In this document: piece by piece, positions 1 to 8,907 of the stretch
Numbering within the stretch: position 1 is the stretch's first letter
How the letters are laid out: every line of letters starts with the position of its first letter
DNA from: Dryobates pubescens
Lineage: Eukaryota; Chordata; Aves; Piciformes; Picidae
DNA length: 64,000 nt
Direction: 5' to 3'
Assembly: GCF_014839835.1 (NCBI RefSeq)
Contig: NC_071621.1
Span: 16,889,402 to 16,953,401, forward strand
Made by a program: the position numbers and the translations under genes
The notes under the pieces: model-generated
What the model saw: only the letters and a program-made list of their open reading frames with translations
What the model was told of the DNA's origin: nothing
The model's database searches: none

Positions 1-66
1 GCTCCACAAGGGGATGGTGGTAGGTGGAAAGGGGACCCACTGCAGCCTCCTGCCTTTGCCTTGCAG

Positions 67-1373
67 CAGGGCAGGGTGCCTAGAAGAGCTGAGGTGCTCG
101 ATGGAATCCTGCCGGCCATGAGGAACCCCTCAACCATCGCTGAAGTCCCCTTGGGTATGATCCTGCACTGCTTGATGGCACTGCTGGGGCAGGGGAAGGC
201 AGAATCACAAAACTCTTCTGGTTGGAGAAGAGCTCTCAGGTGATGGAGACCAATCTTGACCCTAGCACTGCCCCAGGGCCCCACCAGCCCATAGCCCTCA
301 GCACCACAGCTTCCAAACCCCTCCAGGCATGGGGACTCTACCACTGCCCTGGGTAGCCTGCCACAGGCCTGGGCACCCCTCAAGGGGCACAAATTGTTCC
401 TCAGAGCCAAGCTCAACCTCCCTTTGAGGGCAGCTTGAGGCCATCTCCTCTCATCACTTCTCTTGTTCTCTAGCAATAACTTAGGAGCCCTGGAGAAGAG
501 CAGCCCCAGAGGGGAGCTGAGCAATGCTCAGCAAGAGCTGAAGGGGCTGCGGGGGGCAAGAGGCTGGGGCTGGCATCTGCTGAGTGCTGCCCAGGGACAG
601 GCCAAGGGGCACAAACTGGCACCCAGGAGGTGCCACCTGAAGAGGAGAGAGTTGTTTGTTGTGAGGGTGGTGGAGGCCTGGAGCAGGCTGCCCAGAGAGG
701 TTGTGGAGTCTCCTTGTGTGGAGAGCTTCCAGCCCCCCCTGGCCATGGTGCTGCTGGGCAAGCTGCTGGGGGTGCCCTGCTGGAGCAGGCTGGGCTTGGC
801 CTGGCTGAGCTCCAGAGCTCCCTTCCTAACTCCTCACCACATTGGGCTTCAGGCACTTCTTGCCCAGAATTGATTCCATCCCAGCCACCTCCACTCCTGA
901 GCTGCTCCATACCTGCAGTGCCTCTGGGGCTCAGATGGGCACCAGGGCAGAGCTGGAGCCCAGCAGCCACCTTTGGGGTCCCTGTCCCCACGCGGTGGGG
1001 GACAAGGGAGGGTTGAGGCCACTCTTGAGCAGATGCATGCAAGGGAAGATCCAAGACTGCAGCCCAAGGACTTGTGCCATGGCTCTTTTCAGCCCTCTGC
1101 TCTTCTCCAGCCTCTCTCCTGCAGAAGAGGACAGCCTGCCCCAGGGCCTACCAGGAGGCACAGAGGCTGATGGAGGAACTCCAGGAGGTCTTTGAAGTCC
1201 CCTCCAAAATCCTCCAGGAGCAGATGGCTGAACCTGTGGAGGAGTCCCAGCTGGTCAAAGGCCTTCTTGGAGAGACAAGATCCAAACAAGGAAGCCTCAA
1301 AGAGCTTCCAGGGAAAAGAGAGGCCAAGAAGGTGCCCAAAGCCTTGTCCAGAGCAAGGAGAGGGCTTGAATAA
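67..1373 (+). CDS. XRRA1: XRRA1, last two coding exons (5' part lies left of the window)
   Basis: Two exons, 67-154 and 1111-1373, resemble the C-terminus of X-ray radiation resistance associated 1, a leucine-rich-repeat protein of poorly known function. The first reads RRAEVLDGILPAMRNPSTI and then AEVPLG. Remembered human XRRA1 has a similar LLDDIF...RDPRNITEAPLG segment. The second contains RAYQEAQRLMEELQ, like human QYLEAKRLLKEFQ. A GT donor follows base 154 in phase 1, and an AG acceptor at 1109-1110 restores the frame. An alternative acceptor at 1123-1124 would not match this phase. The LRR part is outside the window. The gene converges on RNF169, as XRRA1 and RNF169 do in human 11q13, which supports the call. 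The C-terminal tail is diverged, and the exact acceptor is inferred. Confidence 0.72.
204..470 (-). mobile_element. CR1 LINE 3' end, antisense
   Basis: Starts with the antisense CR1 tail (CAGAATCACAAAA, then GGTTGGAGAAGAGCTCTCAGG) and continues through the usual 3' UTR sequence. It begins 50 bases after the XRRA1 penultimate exon and lies in the last XRRA1 intron. Confidence 0.75.
480..830 (+). mobile_element. CR1 LINE 3' fragment, sense
   Basis: Contains the typical CR1 end-of-ORF2/3' UTR blocks: GGAGAAGAGCAGCCCCAGAG, then GAGCAGGCTGCCCAGAGAGG and GTTGTGGAGTCTCCTTGTG. A near-identical copy sits at 15620-15970. With the preceding antisense piece it forms an inverted CR1 pair in the XRRA1 intron. 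Bases 830-1110 show nothing recognisable. Confidence 0.75.
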
Positions 1374-1374
1374 A
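1369..1374 (+). terminator. XRRA1: Poly(A) signal of XRRA1 overlapping its stop codon
   Basis: AATAAA is formed partly by the TAA stop codon at 1371-1373. If used, the 3' UTR would be only about 15-30 bases. A CR1 copy begins about 25 bases downstream. Confidence 0.6.
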
Positions 1375-1399
1375 GCATCTCCCACCTTGGACATCTTGG

Positions 1400-1960
1400 A
1401 GAACTTCATCAGGGCTAGAAATGGTTGGATCCAGGCACCCTTAGCAAGTTTGCAGGGGTCACCAAGCTGGGTGGGGACAGGTGACAGCCCTGAGGGGCAG
1501 GATCCATCCAGAGGGACCTGGTTAGGCTGCAGGAGTGGGGCCAGGGGAACCTCCTGAGGTGCAACAAGACCAAGCACCAGGTTGGAACAACCCCTGGGAT
1601 CCATCCAGGCTGGGGAGGAAGGGCTGGAGAGAAGCCTTGGGGAGACCTCCTGAGTGCTGGGGCAGCTCTGGAGGCCTCAGCACAGGCAGGGAGCTGCTGG
1701 AGCAGGGCCAGAGGAGGCCACAGCCATGCTGGGAGGGCTGGAAGGGCTCTGCTGGGTCCCCAGGCTGGCAGAGCTGGGGGAGTTCAGCCTAGAAAAGAGA
1801 AGGCTGCAGGGAGAGCTGCTGCTGGCCTGGCAGGGCTGGAAGGGGCTGGGGAGAAAGCTGGGGACAGAGTGTTGAGCAGGGCCTGTGGGGCCAGGCCAAG
1901 GGGAGATGGTTTGGAGCTCCAAGAGGGAGCTCTGCTCAGCTGAGGATTCCAGCTCTGGAG
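1400..1960 (+). mobile_element. CR1 LINE fragment with ORF2 C-terminal remnant and 3' UTR
   Basis: Same sequence family as the antisense copy at 11340-11830, which carries a recognisable reverse-transcriptase GPQGSILAPVLFSIS motif. Includes CATGCTGGGAGGGCTGGAAG and the GAGAAGGCTGCAGGGAGAGC block. It begins just past the XRRA1 poly(A) signal. Confidence 0.7.
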
Positions 1961-1974
1961 GCCTTGGCTCTGGA

Positions 1975-3235
1975 TGACAACCACCTCCTGCCTGGAGGCC
2001 ATCCCCAACCACCCACCCACCTCCCTCCTTCCTAGAGGCCATTATCCACCAACCAACCAACCAACCACCCACCCACCTCCTGCCTGGAGACCTTCATCAA
2101 CCACCCACCCACCTCCTGCCTGGAGACCTTCATCAATCACCCACCCACCTCCTGCCTGGAGACCTTCATCAACCACGCACCCACCTCCTGCCTGGAGACC
2201 TTCATCAACCACCCACCCACCTCCTGCCTGGAGACCTTCATCAACCACCCACCCACCTCCTGCCTGGAGACCTTCATCAACCACCCACCCACCTCCTGCC
2301 TGGAGACCTTCATCAATCACCCACCCACCTCCTGCCTGGAGACCTTCATCAACCACGCACCCACCTCCTGCCTGGAGACCTTCATCAACCACCCACCCAC
2401 CTCCTGCCTGGAGACCTTCATCAACCACGCACCCACCTCCTGCCTGGAGACCTTCATCAACCACCCACCCACCTCCTGCCTGGAGACCTTCATCAACCAC
2501 GCACCCACCTCCTGCCTGGAGACCTTCATCAACCACCCACCCACCTCCTGCCTGGAGACCTTCATCAACCACCCACCCACCTCCTGCCTGGAGACCTTCA
2601 TCAACCACCCACCCACCCACCCACCCACCTCCCTCCTGCCTGGAGGCCATCCCCAACCAACCAACCAACCAACCACCCACCCACCCACCCAACCACCTCC
2701 TGCCTGGAGGCCATCCCCAACCAACCAACCAACCACCCACCCACCCACCCACCCACCCAACCACCTCCTGCCTGGAGGCCATCCCCAACCAACCAACCAA
2801 CCAACCACCCACCCACCCACCTCCCTCCTGCCTGGAGGCCATCCCCAACCAACCACCCACCCACCCACCCACCTCCTGCCTGGAGGCCATCCCCAACCAA
2901 CCAACCAACCACCCACCAACCTCCCTCCTGCCTGGAGGCCATCCCCAACCAACCAACCAACCACCCACCTCCTTCCTGCCTGAAGGCCATCCCCAACCAC
3001 CCACCCACCCACCCACCCACCTCCTGCCTGGAGGCCATCCCCAACCAACCAACCACCCACCCAACCAACCAACCACCCACCCACCCAACCAACCACCTCC
3101 TGCCTGGAGGCCATCCCCAACCAACCAACCACCCACCCACCCACCCAACCACCTCCTGCCTGGAGGCCATCCCCAACCACCCATCCACCCAACCAACCAC
3201 CTCCTGCCTGGAGGCCATCCCCAACCAACCAGCTC
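1975..3235. repeat. 36-bp minisatellite grading into an AACC/ACCC composite array
   Basis: From about 2075 to 2620 there are some 15 regular 36-bp units built on ACCTCCTGCCTGGAGACCTT followed by CATCAACCACCCACCC. From 2620 to 3235 the core becomes CTCCTGCCTGGAGGCCATCC, separated by variable runs of AACC and ACCC. The two halves therefore differ in core and in how regular they are. Long open frames on both strands here are a consequence of the repeat. Confidence 0.95.
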
Positions 3236-3353
3236 CTTCAACCAGAAGCAAGAAGAACCTCATTGAGGCCCAGAGGATCCAAGCAGAAGCTCCCTGAGGA
3301 CCTCTCCAAGGAAGAACTCCAGCAGGAGACAGCTGAGTGTCAGGACCTGGTGT

Positions 3354-3359
3354 TTTATT
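3354..3359 (-). terminator. Candidate poly(A) signal on the minus strand, possibly RNF169
   Basis: AATAAA on the minus strand, the first one seen downstream of the RNF169 stop codon at 8908. Use by RNF169 would make a 5.5-kb 3' UTR. Human RNF169 also has a long 3' UTR, but no transcript evidence is available here. Confidence 0.3.
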
Positions 3360-4650
3360 CTCTCCCTGCAGAAGTTCCTCTCTGCTGTTGCCACCTCCAT
3401 GATGGTTCTCCGTGCTTCTTGGCCACCTTTCCAGGGTTGTGACAATGGTTTTTGGGTGTCCCATTAGAAGCCACAGCACAAGTGTCCCACCCCAATCCCA
3501 CCCCACCACAAGTTGGTTTGGTTTTCCCCACCCCCCACATGCAAGTCCAAAAAGAGTCCTTGAGGGTAGCTTCCACCTCTTGGTGGGAGAACATTCAGAG
3601 GAAGCCACTCCTTGGTCAGTTGAGCCCCAAGGTGACCCTCAGGAGGTCTTCTTAACTGCCCTTAAGTGCTCTGCTGGTGAAGCTGAGGAGAACATCAAAG
3701 CCACAACAACTTCAAGCAGCTGGGTGGAAGGAAGGGAGACACAGGGTGGGCAAAAACAAAGGTGGAGCAACATCTGCTTGAAGCAGCTTTGGCCACCAAG
3801 GAGGAGGCAGAAGACGACCTCCAACCATGGTGGACCAGCTGGAGGTTCTCCTCTTTGCATAGTGAAGAGCTTTTGGAGTCCAGAGCTGTTGCTTTGTGGT
3901 GGACAGAAGGGAGAGGAAGGGTTTGGGTTGGCTGCATGCAAGGTGGGAGGGATCAGGCCAGCTGCTGGTGTCAGGTCCCAGGCCCACCCCTGGGGACATC
4001 TCCACAGTGGTGCCAAGGGGAGAAGGTCTCAGCCATGAGCTGTTGAGATTCCATCGTGGCTCTGGGGTCATGTTCTGGTGGAAGCTTTCCCTCAGAGCCT
4101 GGGACAGCCTCAAGCTTGCTGCTGGATGGTTGGAAGACGGTGCTGGGGCCGGGGCAAGGTCCAGGTGGAACCTTGGGAGTCCATCCTTGGAGTCCACCCT
4201 TGGAAGGTTGTCCTTGGGAGTCCCCCCCTTGGAAGGTCATCCTTGGGAGTCCAGCCTTTGTAGTCCATCCTTGGGAGGTCATCCTTGGGAGTCCAGCCTT
4301 TGGAGGTCTCTAAAGGCTTGGGAATAAACCAATCACTGCAGAGTCTTTAAGGCTTCAACCTCTCCACTTGGCTGTCTTGGAGAAGACAACACTGAAGCTC
4401 CACCTGGTGACCTGCCAAGAGCCTTGTGAAGAGCTTCTGTGACACCAAGCAAGAAGATACAATCAGCTCAACCCTTCCCTGGGCACTTGGCCTTCAGGCC
4501 ACCACCCAAGCATGGAGCTCTAGAAGGTCACACAACAGCTGGTGGCATCTTTGGCAGTGGTGGACCTTCTGGCATCAATCCAACCCCAGCCCCACCTCCA
4601 GCACGGGGCTGGCTTTGACCTCACAGGAGAAGACAACTTCAGGCCTGGAC
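3360..4650. other. No gene recognised; short degenerate repeats
   Basis: Non-repetitive sequence in which no protein family is recognised. About 4185-4305 holds five or six degenerate copies of a 20-odd base unit with CATCCTTGGGAGTCC. A plus-strand AATAAA at about 4322 has no gene attached. The stretch may be RNF169 3' UTR read from the other strand. Confidence 0.4.
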
Positions 4651-4659
4651 TGTGGCCAC

Positions 4660-5225
4660 CAGGAGGAAGTTCTTCCCCAGAAAGGTGGTGGTGGAATGCT
4701 GGCACAGGTTGCCCACAGAGATGTGGTTGAGGCCTTTCCATCCTTGGGAGACAATTCAAGGTCAAAGCTGCTGACAGGACTCTGACCAAGCTGGAGATGT
4801 CCCTGCTGACTGCAAGAGGTTGGAGAAAGTCACCCTGCAGGGGTCCCTTCTGGTGTCCCTAGGTGAGGACAGGAGATGTCCTCAGGTTCCACCAGGAGAG
4901 GTTCAGGTTGGCCATGAGGCTCAGGGAGGTGGTGGAGTCTCCAGGCCTGGAGGTGTCCAAGCAAGGTGTGGAGATGGCACTTGGGGAGGTGGTCTGATGG
5001 CCATGGTGGGGTTGGGTTGAAGGTTGGACTTGCTCTGAAGAAGTCTCTTCCAACCTTCCATGGCCATGGTGGGGTTGGGTTGAAGGTTGGACTTGCTCTG
5101 AAGAAGTCTCTTCCAACCTTCCATGGCCATGGTTGGGTTGAAGGTTGGACTTGCTCTGAAGAAGTCTCTTCCAACCTTCCATGGCCATGGTTGGGGTTGG
5201 GTTGAAGGCTGGACATGCTCTGAAG
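4660..5225 (+). mobile_element. CR1 LINE 3' ends, with the terminal segment tandemly repeated
   Basis: A first CR1 3' piece (AGGAGGAAGTTCTTCCCCAG) runs to about 4830. A second CR1 end starts near 4850. Its last ~62 bases, GGTTGGGTTGAAGGTTGGAC through CTCTTCCAACCTTCCATGG, are repeated about four times between 4998 and 5225. Those bases correspond to the normal CR1 3' terminus. Confidence 0.75.
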
Positions 5226-5229
5226 AGCT

Positions 5230-5995
5230 CTCTTCCACCCTTTCACCCAACCCAACCCTTCTTCAACCCCCACTTCCATGACTGCTTCTAGCTCAGCTTC
5301 CTCAAACCCCATCCCCTCCACCTTCAGGGCTGATGGAGTCTCCACCACACCTCTGGGGTGACCTCTTCCACTCCCCTCCTGGTGAAGACCTTCTTGGTCT
5401 CCTCCTCCTCCAAACCTCAGCCCAGAAGGAGGACTTCAGTTTGGCCTCCAAACCTTCTCCTGCTGGAACCAATCCACAGCTGCAGGAGGCTACAGGGGCT
5501 GAGAGGAAAGGTCCAAAGCTACCTTTGCAAGGTCCTGGTGGCCACCAGGAGGACCTTGGGGGTGGAAGAGAAATCTTCCAGGAGCTGCTGGAAGGATTTT
5601 GGGGGAAGGAAGAGATAAAATCTGTTCAAACATAGAAAAATTTTTGTTCTCCATAAAATAGAAAATTTCTTTTTTCTTTTCTTTTTTTTTCTTTTTCTCT
5701 TAATCTTCTTCACATCAAAAGCTGCTTTGGAATCACCATTGAAGCTCCAGAGGTCCTCTCAAGAGCTCCACAAAAGCCTTGGGGCCAAAAGAGGTCTCCC
5801 ATGGTTGGGTTTCTTCCTTCTTTTCTTTTCTTTCTGGGAGGGGTTGGAATTTGCCAGGAGGAGAAGCATCTGGAAGAGCTTTGGGCACCCAACCTTCTCC
5901 TTGAGGAGATCCAGGAGGGTTGACTTCCCCTTCCTGCCACCTTTGGTGGCTGTGTCCTGAACAGAGGCCCCATGGGTCAAGGAGATGGTCAGCCA
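5230..5995. other. Unclassified sequence with a pyrimidine-rich tract
   Basis: No gene or named repeat seen. A T-rich stretch at 5640-5705 (runs of T and TTTTC) is the only AT-rich patch in the first 20 kb. No convincing coding exon. Confidence 0.35.
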
Positions 5996-5999
5996 CCAT

Positions 6000-6645
6000 G
6001 GGCACCACCTTGGCTGGAAGTCTCTGTGGTCACCAAGGGTCTCCAGTGACTTGGAGATGGTCAACCATCATGGTCACCACCTTGGATGGAGGTCCCTGTG
6101 GCCACCAAGGGTCTCCAATGACTTGGAGATGGTCAACCATCATGGTCACCACCTTGGATGGAGGTCCCAGTGGCCACTGAGGCTCTCCAGTGAATTGCAG
6201 ATGGTCAGTCACCATGGTCACCACCTTGGATGGAGGTCCCGAAGGTCCCAGTGGCCACTGAGGCTCTCCAGTGAATTGGAGAAGGTCAGCCATCATGGTC
6301 ACCACCTTGGATGGAGGTCCCTGTAACCACCAAGGGTCTCCAGTGAATTGCAGATGGCCAGTCACCATGGTCACCACCTTGGATGGAGGTCCCAGTGGCC
6401 ACTGAGGCTCTCCAGTGAATTGCAGATGGCCAGTCACCATGGTCACCACCTTGGATGGAGATCCCAGTGGCCACTGAGGCTCTCCAGTGAATTGCAGATG
6501 GCCAGTCACCATGGTCACCACCTTGGATGGAGGTCCCGGAGGTCCCAGTGGCCACTGAGGCTCTCCAGTGAATTGGAGGAGGTCAGCCATCATGGTCACC
6601 ACCTTGGCTGGAGGTCCCTGTAACCACCAAGGGTCCCCAGTGAAT
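6000..6645. repeat. About 69-bp minisatellite
   Basis: Roughly nine copies of a unit containing CATGGTCACCACCTTGGATG, then GAGGTCCC...GTGGCCACTGAGG and CTCCAGTGAATTG. Some units carry an extra GAAGGTCCC. Sequence from 6645 to 7250 beyond it shows no gene; a short antisense CR1 tail-like piece lies near 6785-6805. Confidence 0.9.
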
Positions 6646-7254
6646 ACTCTGCAAGGCAGCTCTGAAGGCCCAAGCTGGGTTGAAGAGGTTTTGAACCTGG
6701 GAATGGTCAATGGAGGAGGAAGAAGAGAAGGAGATGTAAAGTGCAGAGGGTGGACAGCTCCTGAAGGCCACATGGGATCAGGCTAAGGTTGGAAGGGACC
6801 TTCAAGACCATCTGGCCACCATCAAGGCTACTAGAAGGTCTCCCTTGGAACCCCAACTCTCCCAGCCGGGCCTCCCAGAAGAGGGCTTCCAGCCCTCCCT
6901 CTTCCTTCATAGCTTTTGGCCTTCTCCTTGATGGAAGCAGCCCAGGAAGACCTCTCCTGCCAGTGCAGTGTGAGATACATTCATCTGGAGGTCCTCCAGT
7001 TGGGTCTCCTTGGACCAACCTCCTTCCTCAACCAGCCCTCAGTGGGACATGTTGACATTCCTGCTGCTCTGACCACCACAGCCAGCTCAGAAGATGGGGC
7101 AGGAAGAGAGAAGACGACTTCCTAGGGCAGGAAAAAGCCCAGCTGCCATCAGTGGACCTCCGGTGTCTTTGGGTAGGTTGAAGCAGCAAGACAAGGAGCA
7201 CCTGAGGTCCTCATCCCATGCCCCACGTGCTCCTCACACAACCCTCCTAGATGG

Positions 7255-7950
7255 TCACAGAATGGGGGTGGCTTGGAAGGGACCTTCAAGATCAGCCAGT
7301 TCCAACCACCCTGCCATGGGCAAGGACACCTACCCCTAGAACAAGATGCTCAAGGTCCCTTCCAACCTGGCCTTGATGTGGGCTAACCAAGTAAGACCAA
7401 GCTGCTCAAGCCCTCATCCAGCCTGGCCTGGATGTGGGGCAACCAAGTGAGGTCAAGCTGCTCAAGGCCTCATCCAACCTGGCCTGGATGTGGGCCAACC
7501 AAGTGAGACCAAGCTGCTCAAGGTCCCATCCAACCTGGCCTGGATGTGGGCCAACCAAGCGAGACCAAGCTGCTCAAGGTCCCATCCAACCTGGCTCTGA
7601 TGTGAGGCAACCAAGTGAGACCAAGGTGCTCAAGGCCTCATCCAACCTGGCTCTGATGTGGGGCAACCAAGTGAGACCAAGGTGCTCAAGGCCTCATCCA
7701 ACCTGGTCTTGGTGTGGGGCAACTAATTGAGACCAAACTGCTCAAGGTTCTATTCACCCTGGCCTTGATAAGGTCCCATCCAACCTGGCCTTGATGTGGG
7801 GCAACCAAGTGAGACCAAGTTGCTCAAGGCCTCATCCAACCTGGCCTTGATCAGGTCCCGTTCAACTTGGCCTCCATGTGGGGCAACTAAGTGAGACCAA
7901 GGTGCTCAGGGCCTCATCCAGCCTGGCCTTGATGTGGGACAACCAAAGGT
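7255..7950. repeat. Antisense CR1 end expanded into a ~57-bp minisatellite
   Basis: Bases 7255-7370 look like an antisense CR1 3' end (GGCTTGGAAGGGACCTTCAA, then CAAGGTCCCTTCCAACCTGG). The segment ending in TCCAACCTGGCCTTGATGTG is then repeated about ten times to 7950 as a ~57-bp unit containing CAACCAAGTGAGACCAAG. The array seems to have grown from inside the LINE. Confidence 0.8.
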
Positions 7951-8214
7951 CCCCAGGTGCATGGAGAAGCCTTGCAGAGTATTCATGGGGGCAAGAGATG
8001 CTTCTTCCAGAGCCATGGAGCAGGAAGTTGCAGACCTCTTTTCTCCTTCCCTCTTTGTGTTGCTCTGACAGGCCCCTGGGCTCCTTTCTCAGCTGGACCC
8101 TCAGAAGATCTGACCACCAACCCCAAACCAGCCCAAAGCAACCAACACTTTGTTGTGGGTGGAAGCATGGACAGAAAAGAAGTTTTCCTCCCAGATCATC
8201 TGATCAACCTCATC

Positions 8215-8880
8215 ACCTTCTGGAGAGGCAACTTCATTCTCCTCCAGAAGGCAATCTCATTGTCCTCCAGAAGGCAACTTCATCATCATGTAGAAGGCAA
8301 CCTCATCACCTTGTAGAAGGCAACCTCATTCTCCTCTAGAAGGCAACTTGACTTCTAAAAGGCAACTTCATCATCCTCCAGAAGGCAACTTGTCCTCTAG
8401 AAGGCAACCCCATCGTCCTCTAGGTCACTTGTCTTCTAGAAGGCAATTTCATCATCCTCTAGAAGGCAACCTCATTGTCCTCTAGAAGGTCACTTGTCCT
8501 CTAGAAAGCAACTTCATCATCCTCTAGGAGGCAACTTCATCCTCTAGAGAGACAGCCTCATTGTCTTCTAGAGAGGCAGCCTCCTTGTCCTCTAGAAGGC
8601 AACTTCATCATCCTCTAGAGAGGCAACCTCCTTGTCCTCTAGAAGGCAACTTCATCATCCTCTAGAGGCAACCTCCTTGACCTCCAGAGGGCAACTTCAT
8701 TGCCCTCTAGAGAGGCAACCTCCTTGTCCTCTAGAAGGCAACCTCCTTGCTCTCCAGAAGGCAACTTCATTGCCCTCTAGAGAGGCAACCTCCTTGACCT
8801 CCAGAGAGCAACTACATTGCCCTCTAGAGAGGCAACCTCCCTGTCCTCCAGAAGACAACCTCCCTGTCCTCCAGCAAAGG
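8215..8880. repeat. AAGGCAACTTCATCATCCTCTAG-type minisatellite in the RNF169 3' UTR
   Basis: Variable units of about 20-45 bases carrying CCTCTAGAAGGCAAC and CTCATTGTCCTCTAG; many include TCTAGA. The array ends 28 bases from the RNF169 stop codon, so on the minus strand it would form the start of the RNF169 3' UTR. Confidence 0.85.
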
Positions 8881-8907
8881 CCACATGGTTTCCCCCCACC
8901 CCAAGTG

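Noticed and set aside
2620-3235. AACC/ACCC runs considered as interstitial telomere repeats
   Set aside because: The vertebrate telomere unit on this strand would be CCCTAA; none is present.
1974-3608. Frames of 300-430 codons in the 2-3.2 kb region
   Set aside because: Repeat-driven (THPPPAWRPSS and similar); no start context, splice sites or homologue.
3412-4038. Plus-strand frame of 208 codons
   Set aside because: No family recognised, no splice or promoter context, and it may be antisense to the RNF169 3' UTR.
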